Source: an uncultured Rhodospirillales bacterium (GTDB lineage Bacteria; Pseudomonadota; Alphaproteobacteria; Acetobacterales; Acetobacteraceae). Taken from it: a DNA stretch of 64,000 nt. The stretch is taken from contig CAIYSR010000029.1 in NCBI GenBank assembly GCA_903928895.1, positions 1 to 64,000 of the forward strand. Reading direction: 5' to 3'. The translations under genes and the position numbers were made by a program. Of the stretch, positions 46,743 to 54,204 are shown in pieces. The notes under the pieces were generated by a model. That model saw only the letters and a list, made by a program, of their open reading frames with translations, was not told where the DNA came from and ran no database searches. Within the stretch, counting starts at the first letter, position 1; each line of letters opens with the position of its first letter.

Positions 46743-46772
46743 GTTCTAGGAGAGGAATCCTTGTCGTGTCAA
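46743..46772 (-). promoter_or_regulatory. Sigma-70-type promoter of the small protein/Hint operon
   Basis: TTGACA (46772-46767) and TAGAAC (46748-46743) are 18 bases apart on the minus strand. They lie about 20 bases beyond the stop of the upstream 118-residue protein gene and about 130 bases before the operon's first ATG. Confidence 0.6.
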
Positions 46773-46791
46773 GGACTTTTTTCCTAGTTTT

Positions 46792-47148
46792 TTAAACCAC
46801 GATCCCCTTCATCCGCAGCGGCCAGGCCAGCCGGTCCATCGCCTCGTCCCACAGCACGGCGTCAAGGTGCTCGCTGGCGCGCCGGACATCAGGCGCCACC
46901 CGGCGCTCGCCCCAGACCCGCAGCACCCGAGCATGGCCGAGATCGATGCGCCGGTTGCGATAGAGGTGGTCCAGACACTTGACCACATCGTCGGGCTCGC
47001 ACGGCCGCTTCACCGCGCCACCACCCGATCTGCTCCCGCCGTGGCGCGCCCGCAGGGCGCCCATGGTCCAGAACCAGGCCTGCTCGACATCGTGGAACGG
47101 TTCCTCCGCAACGCGGGTGAGGGTGGCGGGGCGGGCGGTGTGGGGCAT
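46792..47148 (-). CDS. Conserved alphaproteobacterial protein with LexA-type box
   Basis: This 118-residue basic protein contains EEPFHDVEQAWFWTMGALRARH, CEPDDVVKCLDHLYRNRRIDLGHARVLRVWGERRVAPD and DAMDRLAW-like C-terminal segments. I recognise the pattern as a conserved hypothetical of alphaproteobacteria but cannot name a function. It has no signal peptide or membrane segment. A GAAC-N7-GAAC box lies 28-42 bases upstream of its start and suggests SOS control. It is divergent from an S24-family regulator. A DNA-repair or cell-cycle role is possible, purely by inference from the box. Confidence 0.8.
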   Translation of the reverse strand: MPHTARPATLTRVAEEPFHDVEQAWFWTMGALRARHGGSRSGGGAVKRPCEPDDVVKCLDHLYRNRRIDLGHARVLRVWGERRVAPDVRRASEHLDAVLWDEAMDRLAWPLRMKGIVV

Positions 47149-47175
47149 GGCTGCGGGCTCCTGCTGTGAAAACTA

Positions 47176-47190
47176 GAACGTAACACGAAC
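47176..47190. promoter_or_regulatory. Alphaproteobacterial LexA-type box (GAAC-N7-GAAC)
   Basis: GAAC at 47176-47179 and GAAC at 47187-47190 are seven bases apart, the direct-repeat consensus of LexA binding in alphaproteobacteria (GTTC-N7-GTTC on the other strand). It sits 28-42 bases upstream of the 118-residue protein gene and 151 bases before the S24 regulator gene. Confidence 0.6.
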
Positions 47191-47340
47191 ATATGATCCA
47201 CAGATTTTTCTCGCTGCAAGGCGCTAACCGCATTTTTTCCTATTTTCTCTGGTCAATTTTCCTATAACACTGTATTCACAATCCGACTCGTAAACTTCGC
47301 CGCGCAACCGTCTGAAAAACCACAAGCCGGGATTCCGGGC

Positions 47341-47994
47341 ATGAAACACGATGACATCTGGCGCGCCCTCGACACGCTCGCCGCCGAACAGGGCCTCTCG
47401 CCGTCCGGCCTCGCCAAGCGCGCTGGACTGGACGCGACCACGTTCAATCCCTCCAAGCGCCGCATGCCGGACGGCCGCGCCCGTTGGCCCAGCACCGAGA
47501 GCCTGGCCAAGGTGTTCGACGCCACCGGCGCCACCCTCGATGCCTTCGCCGCCCTCGTCTACGGCGCCCGCGCCCTGCCCGCCGCCGGCCGCGACCGCGC
47601 CGCCGCAACCCGGCGCATCCCGCTCATCGGCTTCGCCCAGGCCGGTGGCGAGGGCTATTTCGACGACGGCGGCTTCCCCGTCGGCGGCTCGTGGGACGAG
47701 GTCTCGCTCCCCGAGGTCACCGACCCCAACGCCTACGCCCTCGAAATCAGCGGCGATTCGATGGAGCCCGTCTTCCGCGACGGTGACCTGGTGATCGTCT
47801 CCCCCAACGCCCCCGTCCGCCGCGGCGATCGCGTGGTGGTCCGCACCGGCACTGGCGAGGTGATGGCCAAACAACTCGCCCGCCGCTCCGCCCGCCGGGT
47901 CGACCTGCGCAGCCTCAACCCCGCCCACCCCGACTACAGCTTCGACCTCAACGACGTCATCTGGATCCACCGCATCATCTGGGCCAGCCAGTAG
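47341..47994 (+). CDS. S24-family (LexA/CI-like) transcriptional regulator
   Basis: This 217-residue protein has an N-terminal helix-turn-helix region (about 5-75, GLSPSGLAKRAGLDATTFNPSKR) and a C-terminal S24 peptidase domain. The catalytic dyad is Ser140 (GDSMEP) and Lys177 (EVMAKQLA). An Ala101-Gly102 pair, 38 residues before the serine, is at the position of the LexA self-cleavage site. It is not LexA itself, which has a winged helix. Such chromosomal S24 regulators are common in alphaproteobacteria outside prophages. No phage genes surround it. It shares the divergent region with the LexA-type box and the 118-residue protein gene, and may respond to DNA damage. Confidence 0.9.
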   Translation: MKHDDIWRALDTLAAEQGLSPSGLAKRAGLDATTFNPSKRRMPDGRARWPSTESLAKVFDATGATLDAFAALVYGARALPAAGRDRAAATRRIPLIGFAQAGGEGYFDDGGFPVGGSWDEVSLPEVTDPNAYALEISGDSMEPVFRDGDLVIVSPNAPVRRGDRVVVRTGTGEVMAKQLARRSARRVDLRSLNPAHPDYSFDLNDVIWIHRIIWASQ

Positions 47995-48010
47995 CCCCGC
48001 CGCACGCATG

Positions 48011-48042
48011 AAAAAGGCCCGGGGACAATATCCCCGGGCCTT
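48011..48042 (-). terminator. Intrinsic terminator of tRNA-Pro
   Basis: A 12-bp stem (48014-48025 with 48031-48042), AAGGCCCGGGGA and its complement, is followed on the minus strand by a T-run at 48015-48011. It lies ten bases after the tRNA 3' end. It is also near the end of the plus-strand S24 gene and may work in both directions. Confidence 0.85.
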
Positions 48043-48051
48043 ACATTCATT

Positions 48052-48128
48052 TGGTCGGAGTGAGAGGATTCGAACCTCCGGCCCCTGCGTCCCGAACACA
48101 GTGCTCTACCAGGCTGAGCTACACTCCG
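48052..48128 (-). tRNA. tRNA-Pro (anticodon CGG)
   Basis: The minus strand folds as a 77-base tRNA. The acceptor stem is CGGAGTG with CACTCCG, the discriminator is A and CCA is encoded at 48054-48052. The D arm has GCTCAGCCTGGTAGAGC, the anticodon loop is TTCGGGA with anticodon CGG, and the T arm has GGTTCGAATCC. It reads the proline codon CCG, abundant in this GC-rich sequence. No integrated element is attached to it. Confidence 0.96.
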
Positions 48129-48174
48129 GCCGAGGGGCGGCGTATACCCCCCCGCCGCCACGAGGGCAAGAGGG

Positions 48175-48756
48175 CTACAGCAGCGCCACCGCGCCGCCGC
48201 GCGCGGTTGCCAGATGTTTCAGCCGCTCGATCGTGCCCGCCACATCCGTCGTCACCTCGAACAACTGCCGCGTCCAGGACGGCGCGAACCCCTGGACGAT
48301 CGCGCCCTCGATGCTCGCCACCAGCGGCCCGTAGGCACCCTCGAGGTCGACCAGCACGATCGGCTTGTCGTGCAGCTTGAGCTGGCGCCAGGTGATGATC
48401 TCCATCGTCTCGTCGAACGTGCCGAGCCCGCCGGGCAGGCAGACGAAGGCATCGGCGAGTTCGAACATCCGCCGCTTGCGGCTGTGCATGCTGTCGGTGA
48501 CGATCATTTCGCTGACCCCCTCATGCGCCACCTCGAGCTGCTTGAGGAACTCGGGGATCACCCCCAGAACCGTGCCGCCGCCGGCCAGCGCGCCATCGGC
48601 CACCGCCCCCATCATCCCGGTGCGCCCGCCGCCATAGACCAGCCGCATCCCCGCCCCGGCCAGCGCCTTGCCGAAGTCCCGCGCCCCCGTCATCCAGGCC
48701 GGATTGCCGCCGGGGCGTGACCCACAGAAAACAGCGACGGAATGAACATCGGACAT
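48175..48756 (-). CDS. LOG family protein (TIGR00730)
   Basis: This 193-residue protein has the LOG/YvdD fold. GSRPGGNPAW near the N-terminus, YGGGRTGMMGAVADGAL and the motif PGGLGTFDE are diagnostic; the Arg, Gly and Glu of PGGxGTxxE form the nucleotide site. Plant LOG enzymes activate cytokinins by removing ribose phosphate. Bacterial members act as nucleotide 5'-monophosphate nucleosidases of uncertain physiological role, some formerly misannotated as lysine decarboxylase. ATG 48756 is chosen for the family-length start. The cytochrome b561-like gene lies 27 bases upstream on the same strand. Confidence 0.93.
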   Translation of the reverse strand: MSDVHSVAVFCGSRPGGNPAWMTGARDFGKALAGAGMRLVYGGGRTGMMGAVADGALAGGGTVLGVIPEFLKQLEVAHEGVSEMIVTDSMHSRKRRMFELADAFVCLPGGLGTFDETMEIITWRQLKLHDKPIVLVDLEGAYGPLVASIEGAIVQGFAPSWTRQLFEVTTDVAGTIERLKHLATARGGAVALL

Positions 48757-48783
48757 GGCAGAAACCCCTGATGGTGCCACCCC

Positions 48784-49464
48784 TTACAGCACTCGGGCGA
48801 TCACGAACATGATCCCCGCCGCCACCAGCGCGATCACCAGCGCCAGCACCGGATGCACCATCGCCGGCGCCGGCGTCGCCGCCGGCAGCCGCTTGCGCCC
48901 GTTGATCATCGGGCGCACCAGATCCTGCCCCTTGAACAGCGCATAGGCGCCCACCGCGGCGATGTGCGCCATGCCGCCCAGCGCGATCAGCTTGAAGTTG
49001 ATGTCATGCACCCGATACAGCCGGTCGCTCAGCTCCTTGCTGATGAACTTCATCAGCGGCCCCTCCAGCGTGCTGTCGTCGTTGGTGAACAACCCCGTCA
49101 CCACCTGCACCACCAGCAGCGCCAGCAGCACCAGCACCATCAGCCCGCCGGCCGCATTGTGCCCCACCTCGTTGTCCGGCTCGCGGCGGAACACGTGGCC
49201 GGCATGCTGCCACGCCGCGCGCGGGCTCCGCACGAAGCGGCTGAACCGCGCGGTATCGCTGCCGACGAAGCCCCACACGATGCGGAAAATCAGCAGCGCC
49301 CCCATGGCGTAGCCGCTGAGGAAATGCAGCGTCATCCGATCGGTTTTGACGCTGACATAGCTGGTCACGATCAGCACCGGCAGCAGCCAGTGGAACAGGC
49401 GGACCGGCAGGTCCCATATCGGCATCGGCAGGCGCAGTTCCGACGAGAGGGGCTTGCGGGCCAT
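48784..49464 (-). CDS. Cytochrome b561-like di-haem membrane protein
   Basis: This 226-residue protein matches the bacterial Ni,Fe-hydrogenase b-type cytochrome / b561 family (PF01292). It has four to five membrane segments, with histidines expected to bind two b haems: RLFHWLLPVLI, MTLHFLSGYAMG, GHNAAGGLMVLVLLAL and YRVHDINFKLIALGGMAHIAAV. WDLPVRLFHW at the start is the classical family entry. It shuttles electrons across or along the inner membrane with an unknown partner; soluble cytochromes c are common partners, none adjacent here. It is divergent from the LysM protein gene. Confidence 0.93.
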   Translation of the reverse strand: MARKPLSSELRLPMPIWDLPVRLFHWLLPVLIVTSYVSVKTDRMTLHFLSGYAMGALLIFRIVWGFVGSDTARFSRFVRSPRAAWQHAGHVFRREPDNEVGHNAAGGLMVLVLLALLVVQVVTGLFTNDDSTLEGPLMKFISKELSDRLYRVHDINFKLIALGGMAHIAAVGAYALFKGQDLVRPMINGRKRLPAATPAPAMVHPVLALVIALVAAGIMFVIARVL

Positions 49465-49593
49465 GGCGTGTCTCCATTGATGGGGCGGACCCCATTATGC
49501 CGGGAGAGTGCCCGTTTCGGCGAGAGCGACGTTGCGGCCGGGTTTGCATCTTTCCATGTGACAAGTAGGCTGCGCCTGCTTAGGGTCTGCGGC

Positions 49594-50676
49594 ATGACCG
49601 ATGCTGGAGCCGCCGAGTCCAAAACGATAGCGCCGCGCCTGGTGGCGCTCGCGGTGCTGGCCATCGGTGCCGCGGCAGCCGGCGGCTGGTACCTCCTGCG
49701 CGGCACCCCGTCCCCGACGATCATCTCCGCTGCATCAACCCCCGCGCCAACTCCCGCCCCCGCCCCCGCCCCCGTTCCCGTCCCCCCACCGCCCTCCGCC
49801 CCGGCCCCTGCCCCTGCCCCGGTCGCCACAACGGCCCCCGCACCGAGCTTCGACATCGTCCGCGTCAACCCCGCCGGCGACACCGTCCTGGCCGGCCGCG
49901 CCGCCCCGGGGGCCAGCGTCAGCGTCACCGCCGACGGCAAGGAAATCGGCCACACCACCGCCGACGGCGCCGGCCAATGGGTGCTGGTGCCCGGCGCCGC
50001 GCTGCAAGCCGGCGGCCACGAACTGCGCCTGACCGCGCAGACCGGCGACGGTGCGAAACAAACCTCCGAAGCCCCCGTCATGGTGCTGCGCGCCGACCCC
50101 GCCGCGCCGGCGTCCCCCGCCGCCCCCGCCTCGGCGCCGCTGGCCGTCCTGGTGCCGCCCGCCGGCCCGGTGCGCATTCTCCAGGGTCCGGCCACCCCGC
50201 CCGGCCGCCTCGGGCTCGATACGGTGGACTACGACGAGACCGGCCATATCCGCTTCGCCGGCGCCGCGCCGCAAGGCAGCACGGCCCGCGTCTATGTCGA
50301 CGACCATCTCGTCGGCGAGGCCCGCGTCGACGCCGCCGGGCACTGGGCGCTGCAACCCGGCACCACCATCGCGCCCGGCGACCACCGGCTGCGGCTCGAC
50401 CAGCTCGGTGCCGGCGGACAGGTCGCCGCCCGTGTCGAACTCCCCTTCACCCGGGCTCAGGTCGCGCCGCAGGACGTGGCCAACGGCCGGGTCGTGGTGC
50501 AGCCGCGGCAGAGCCTGTGGCGCATCGCGCGCGAGGCCTATGGCCAGGGCGTGCAATACACCGTGATCTATGCCGCCAACCGCGACCAGATCCGCGACCC
50601 CAACCTGATCTACCCCGGCCAGGTGTTCGCACTGCCCAGCGGCGTCGCCCCGGCCTCGGCCACCAAGTCGAGATAG
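49594..50676 (+). CDS. LysM-domain envelope protein with proline-rich linker
   Basis: This 360-residue protein has an N-terminal membrane anchor (about 14-36), then a Pro/Ala/Val-rich linker (about 50-90), two Ig-like repeats with the pattern FDIVRVNPAGDTVLAGRAAPGASVSV and GHIRFAGAAPQGSTARVYVD, and a C-terminal LysM domain (about 300-350: QSLWRIAREAYGQGVQYTVIYAANRDQIRDPNLIYPGQVFALP). LysM domains bind peptidoglycan, so the protein probably spans periplasm from inner membrane to wall. ATG 49594 is used because the membrane segment follows at once. Its last 67 bases overlap the convergent 161-residue gene. Confidence 0.9.
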   Translation: MTDAGAAESKTIAPRLVALAVLAIGAAAAGGWYLLRGTPSPTIISAASTPAPTPAPAPAPVPVPPPPSAPAPAPAPVATTAPAPSFDIVRVNPAGDTVLAGRAAPGASVSVTADGKEIGHTTADGAGQWVLVPGAALQAGGHELRLTAQTGDGAKQTSEAPVMVLRADPAAPASPAAPASAPLAVLVPPAGPVRILQGPATPPGRLGLDTVDYDETGHIRFAGAAPQGSTARVYVDDHLVGEARVDAAGHWALQPGTTIAPGDHRLRLDQLGAGGQVAARVELPFTRAQVAPQDVANGRVVVQPRQSLWRIAREAYGQGVQYTVIYAANRDQIRDPNLIYPGQVFALPSGVAPASATKSR

Positions 50677-51095
50677 GGCGCCGCCTCCAGCAGGAAGCAG
50701 GCCACCCGGGTCACCAGCGCCCGGCTGGTCACCGGCAGCGCCAGCTCCTCGCGCCCATGCAGCACCGCCCGATGGTCGGCGCTCAGCCCGCAGCGCAACG
50801 AAGGCGGCGCGAGCTCGCCCACGCCGCGCAGCGCCGCCAGCACCTCCTCCCGCCGCCCCGCGCTCGCCTCCGCGCTGGACGGCACGCGCCCCAGCGACGC
50901 CTGCAGCGTCAGCTCCACCATCCCGGGACCGGCCCCGCCGCCCAGCGGACGCATCGCCGCCCGCACGACGCAGCCGCGCCAGCGCAGCGTGAAGCGGGCA
51001 TCGCGGTCGGCCGGCGGCAGCAGCCCGCCCTGGTCGTCCACAACGAAGGGGCCAAGGCGGCAGGGCATGTCGAGCGGCATGCGGGTCGTCTCCAA
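50610..51095 (-). CDS. Conserved hypothetical protein overlapping the LysM gene end
   Basis: This 161-residue protein begins METTRMPLDMPCRLGPFVVDDQGGLLPP and contains FTLRWRGCVVRAAMRP and ALVTRVACFLLEAAPYLDLVAEA. I recall no named domain but the sequence has a normal globular composition, unlike shadow frames. It lacks a signal peptide. The 3' end overlaps the convergent LysM gene by 67 bases, and its start lies 75 bases from the divergent psd start, so it probably shares a promoter region with the phospholipid genes. Function is unknown. Confidence 0.65.
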   Translation of the reverse strand: METTRMPLDMPCRLGPFVVDDQGGLLPPADRDARFTLRWRGCVVRAAMRPLGGGAGPGMVELTLQASLGRVPSSAEASAGRREEVLAALRGVGELAPPSLRCGLSADHRAVLHGREELALPVTSRALVTRVACFLLEAAPYLDLVAEAGATPLGSANTWPG

Positions 51096-51169
51096 CGGGA
51101 TCTGGCAGAAAGCTTGAACCCCAGTGGTGAAGCATTCATAAACCAGGATTGCATTTTCCCGGACCCGCC

Positions 51170-51856
51170 ATGGCGCTCGCCGAATCCCTCCGCCTCGTTC
51201 TCGCGCCCCCGCACCCCGCCGGCCGTCCCTTCATCGCCGGAGGCGCCGTCGCCGCCGTGCTCGGCCTGCTCGTCGGCGCCTGGCTGTTCTGGCTCGGCCT
51301 CGCCTTCGCCCTGTTCTGCCTCTACTTCTTCCGCGATCCCGAGCGCGTGCCGCCCGAGCGCGACAGCGCCGTGCTCGCCCCGGCCGACGGCCATGTCGTC
51401 TCCATCACCACCGCGGTGCCGCCCGAGGAGCTCGATCTCGGCGACACCCCGCGCTGGCGGGTGGCGATCTTCCTCTCCGTGCTCGACGTCCACGTCAACC
51501 GCGCCCCGGTCGCCGGCACCGTCACCCGCATCGCCTACCGCCACGGCAAATTCCTCAGCGCCAACCTCGACAAGGCCAGCACCGACAACGAGCGCAATGC
51601 CCTGGCCATCCGCCTCGATGACGGGCGCGACCTCGCGGTGGTGCAGATCGCCGGCCTCATCGCCCGGCGCATCCTGTGCGACGTGCACGAGGGCGGGCGC
51701 GTCACGGCCGGCGGCCGCTTCGGCATCATCCGCTTCGGCAGCCGCACCGATGTCTACCTCCCGCATGGCGTCGTCCCCACCGTCGCGGTCGGCCAGACCA
51801 TGATCGGCGGCGAAACCGTGATCGCCGAACTCGGCGAACCGGCGCTCGATCTGTGA
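51170..51856 (+). CDS. psd: Phosphatidylserine decarboxylase (short, PSD-A-like form)
   Basis: This 228-residue protein makes phosphatidylethanolamine from phosphatidylserine. It is of the short type common in alphaproteobacteria. Two adjacent membrane segments lie near residues 22-60. Catalytic motifs are PADGHVV, LSVLDVHVNRAPVAGTV and the self-cleavage site FGSRTDVYLP, where the Gly-Ser bond breaks to form the pyruvoyl group. ATG 51170 is the family-length start. Its stop overlaps the GTG start of pssA (GTGA), so the enzymes that make and decarboxylate phosphatidylserine are coupled. Confidence 0.97.
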   Translation: MALAESLRLVLAPPHPAGRPFIAGGAVAAVLGLLVGAWLFWLGLAFALFCLYFFRDPERVPPERDSAVLAPADGHVVSITTAVPPEELDLGDTPRWRVAIFLSVLDVHVNRAPVAGTVTRIAYRHGKFLSANLDKASTDNERNALAIRLDDGRDLAVVQIAGLIARRILCDVHEGGRVTAGGRFGIIRFGSRTDVYLPHGVVPTVAVGQTMIGGETVIAELGEPALDL

Positions 51857-52710
51857 GCGAAAGCCCGCGCCCGGTACCGCTGATGCAGGCCTCGATGCAC
51901 CGGCTCAGGACCCGGCTGCGGCCCCGCCTGCGGCCGCGCTTCAAGGGCCCGTCCTTCAACCGGATGATCCCCAACATCCTGACCATGCTCGGCCTCTGCT
52001 CCGGCCTGACCGCGATGCGCTTCGCCTTCGAGGGCCGTTTCGGCGCCGCCGCGGTGGCCATCGTGGTCTCCGCCGCGATCGACGGGCTCGATGGCCGCAT
52101 CGCCCGCCTGCTCAAGGCGACCTCGCGCTTCGGCGCCGAATTCGACAGCCTCGCCGATTTCCTCTGCTTCGGCGTGGCGCCCTCCTTCATCCTCTACATG
52201 TGGACCCTGCAATCCGCCGGCGGCTTCGGCTACGTGCCCGGACTGATGTTCTCGGTCTGCATGGCGCTGCGGCTGGCCCGCTTCAACGCCGCGCTCGACG
52301 CGCCGCACCCGGCCTACACCTATAACTTCTTCACCGGCGTGCCCGCCCCGGCCGGGGCCGGTCTGGTGCTGTTCCCGCTGTTTGCCGGTCTCGAAGCCAA
52401 GGCGCTCCACTGGGACTGGCTGTTCGCCATCGTCCATGCCCCGCTGTTCTGCGCGCTGGTGCTGGTCGGCTCCGCGCTGCTCCTGGTCTCCACCCTGCCG
52501 GTGTGGAATTTCAAGAACTTCAAGATCCGCGCCGATCTGGTGCTGCCGACCATGCTCTGCATCGGCCTCTATGCGGCGCTGCTGGTGGCCGACCCCTGGG
52601 CCGGCCTGGCGATCGGCGGCCTGGTCTATATCGGCATGCTGCCGTTCAGCGTCCGCAGCTACCGTCAGCTCAAGCAGGCGGCGGAGAGGAGCGAGGTCCA
52701 GCCGGGCTGA
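51853..52710 (+). CDS. pssA: CDP-diacylglycerol-serine O-phosphatidyltransferase
   Basis: This 285-residue membrane protein adds serine to CDP-diacylglycerol. The CDP-alcohol phosphotransferase motif is complete: D-G-L-D-G-R-I-A-R then eight residues, G, three, D, three, D, in DGLDGRIARL and FGAEFDSLAD. FNRMIPNILTMLGLCSGLTAMRFAFEG precedes it. Eight or so membrane segments follow. The start is GTG 51853, which overlaps psd; ATG 51883 would shorten the polar N-terminus by ten residues. The last 41 bases overlap the convergent membrane-protein gene. Confidence 0.96.
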   Translation: MSESPRPVPLMQASMHRLRTRLRPRLRPRFKGPSFNRMIPNILTMLGLCSGLTAMRFAFEGRFGAAAVAIVVSAAIDGLDGRIARLLKATSRFGAEFDSLADFLCFGVAPSFILYMWTLQSAGGFGYVPGLMFSVCMALRLARFNAALDAPHPAYTYNFFTGVPAPAGAGLVLFPLFAGLEAKALHWDWLFAIVHAPLFCALVLVGSALLLVSTLPVWNFKNFKIRADLVLPTMLCIGLYAALLVADPWAGLAIGGLVYIGMLPFSVRSYRQLKQAAERSEVQPG

Positions 52711-53218
52711 GCCAGCCGATCAGGCCGCACACCGCGATCGCACTCAGCGCATTCATCCGCCGCAGCGACGCATAGGCCGCGGCGGAAAGCTCCCCCGGCG
52801 CAATTCCGTCAATGGCCAGCCATGCCGCCGCCGCCGCCGCCACCACCGTCACCATCGCCCACCGCTCACCGGCGCGAAACAAAGCCGCCCCCAGCGCCGC
52901 GCAGGGGATCAGCAGATAGTCGAGCCCGGCCTGCGCCCCCAGCACCCATGCCGCGACCACGGTGTTGCCGATCCCCACCAGCGGCAGCAGCAGCCGCGCC
53001 GCGAACCCGTGCCGCCGCGCCAGCCACGCGACCCCGAGGAACAGCGGCACCGCCCCCAGCACGACGCAGGACCGCGCCACCCCCTCCCCCGCCGCGAGCC
53101 ACACATACAAAGGATATGTCGGCTGGTTCGACGCCAGGATCAGCCCGAGCAACCCCGCCGTGGCAGCCAGCGGATCGCGCGTCAGGCCGCCCGCAGCCGC
53201 CAATGGCTGATCCCCCAT
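52670..53218 (-). CDS. Membrane protein at the end of the sigma-E operon
   Basis: This 182-residue protein has five or six membrane segments (for example LAATAGLLGLILASNQPTYPLYVWLA). No family is recognised with certainty. Its start overlaps the end of the Cfa-type methyltransferase gene by 37 bases, which puts it last in the RpoE-ChrR operon. A later start is possible. The 3' end overlaps pssA by 41 bases. It may serve lipid modification like its operon partners, but this is inferred from position only. Confidence 0.65.
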   Translation of the reverse strand: MGDQPLAAAGGLTRDPLAATAGLLGLILASNQPTYPLYVWLAAGEGVARSCVVLGAVPLFLGVAWLARRHGFAARLLLPLVGIGNTVVAAWVLGAQAGLDYLLIPCAALGAALFRAGERWAMVTVVAAAAAAWLAIDGIAPGELSAAAYASLRRMNALSAIAVCGLIGWLSPAGPRSSPPPA

Positions 53219-54204
53219 TCATGCCCGCCGGCATGGCCGAACAGCCCCGCCGTCGCCAGGAAGAAGAGCCGCCAGCGCCGCGTCCACAGCGCCAGGTCGC
53301 GCCCGTAGACCGGCCGCAACACCGCCGCCACCGCGTCGGCGTTCGCATCCATCCGCGCCAGCCAGTCCCGCGCGGTGCGCGCGTAATGCACCCCGTTCCA
53401 CTGCCACTCGGCCTCGACCTCCAGGATGTCCGCGAACTGGCGGATCAGGGTATGGCTCGGCATCACGCCGCCGGTGAAGAAGTGCTGCGCGATCCAGTCC
53501 TCCTTGTCCGCATGGTCGAACCGATAGGGTTGGCTGCGGTGGCTGAACACATGCAGGAACACCAGCCCCCCCGGCGCGAGCCATGACCGCACCCGCGTCA
53601 ACAGCGCCCGCCAGTTCGACATGTGCTCGAACATCTCGACCGACACCACCCGATCGAAGCGCCCGTCGGTGGCGAAATCATTCATGTCCGCGGTGATCAC
53701 GGTGAGGTTGCCCAGCCCCCGCGCCAGCGCCTCGCCCATGATCCAGGCGCGCTGCGAGTGGGAGTTCGACACCGAGGTGATCCGCGCCGCCGGATAGCGC
53801 TCCGCCATCCACAACGAGAGCGACCCCCAGCCGCAGCCCAGTTCGAGGATGGCCTGCCCGTCCGCCAGCTCCGCCCGGGCGCAGGTCTCGGCCAGCGCGA
53901 ATTCCTCCGCCTCGGCCAGCCCGGTGGTGTCGGTCGGATAGAGGCAGCAGGAGTATTTCTTGCGCGGCCCCAGCACGATATCGAAAAACGCCGCTGGCAC
54001 CTCGTAGTGCTGGGCATTGGCATCGGCGGTGAACTCGGCGATGGCGCGGCGGTCCATCGCGGCGGCGAAATCGCGCTCCGCCGCATCCGCGCCTTCCAGC
54101 ACCCGGCGGCGCGATTCCACCAGCCGCGAAATCCCCCATTCCGTCAAAAGGTCCGGCAACGGCAAACGCTCCGCCAGCAGGGCGGATTTGGCGATGAGGC
54201 TCAT
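53182..54204 (-). CDS. cfa: Cyclopropane-fatty-acid synthase-type SAM methyltransferase
   Basis: This 340-residue protein belongs to the Cfa/mycolic acid methyltransferase family (PF02353). SAM-binding motifs are LELGCGWGSLSLWMAERYP and VISVEMFEHMSNW-like RVVSVEMFEHMSNW. HYEVPAAFFDIVLGPRKKYSCCLYPTD is the family substrate-site region, and HVFSHRSQPYRFD follows. It would methylate unsaturated phospholipid acyl chains with SAM. The clade resembles the sigma-E-controlled enzymes of Rhodobacter rather than classical E. coli Cfa, which is inferred from operon context. ATG 54204 overlaps the DUF1295 stop (ATGA). Confidence 0.88.
   Translation of the reverse strand: MSLIAKSALLAERLPLPDLLTEWGISRLVESRRRVLEGADAAERDFAAAMDRRAIAEFTADANAQHYEVPAAFFDIVLGPRKKYSCCLYPTDTTGLAEAEEFALAETCARAELADGQAILELGCGWGSLSLWMAERYPAARITSVSNSHSQRAWIMGEALARGLGNLTVITADMNDFATDGRFDRVVSVEMFEHMSNWRALLTRVRSWLAPGGLVFLHVFSHRSQPYRFDHADKEDWIAQHFFTGGVMPSHTLIRQFADILEVEAEWQWNGVHYARTARDWLARMDANADAVAAVLRPVYGRDLALWTRRWRLFFLATAGLFGHAGGHEWGISHWRLRAA

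Noticed and set aside
47341-48128. Prophage or integrative element at tRNA-Pro next to the S24 regulator
   Set aside because: No integrase, structural genes or repeated attachment site was found; the regulator stands alone among housekeeping genes.
48853-49593. Upstream extension of the LysM protein frame
   Set aside because: It lies opposite the cytochrome b561-like gene; the membrane anchor follows ATG 49594.
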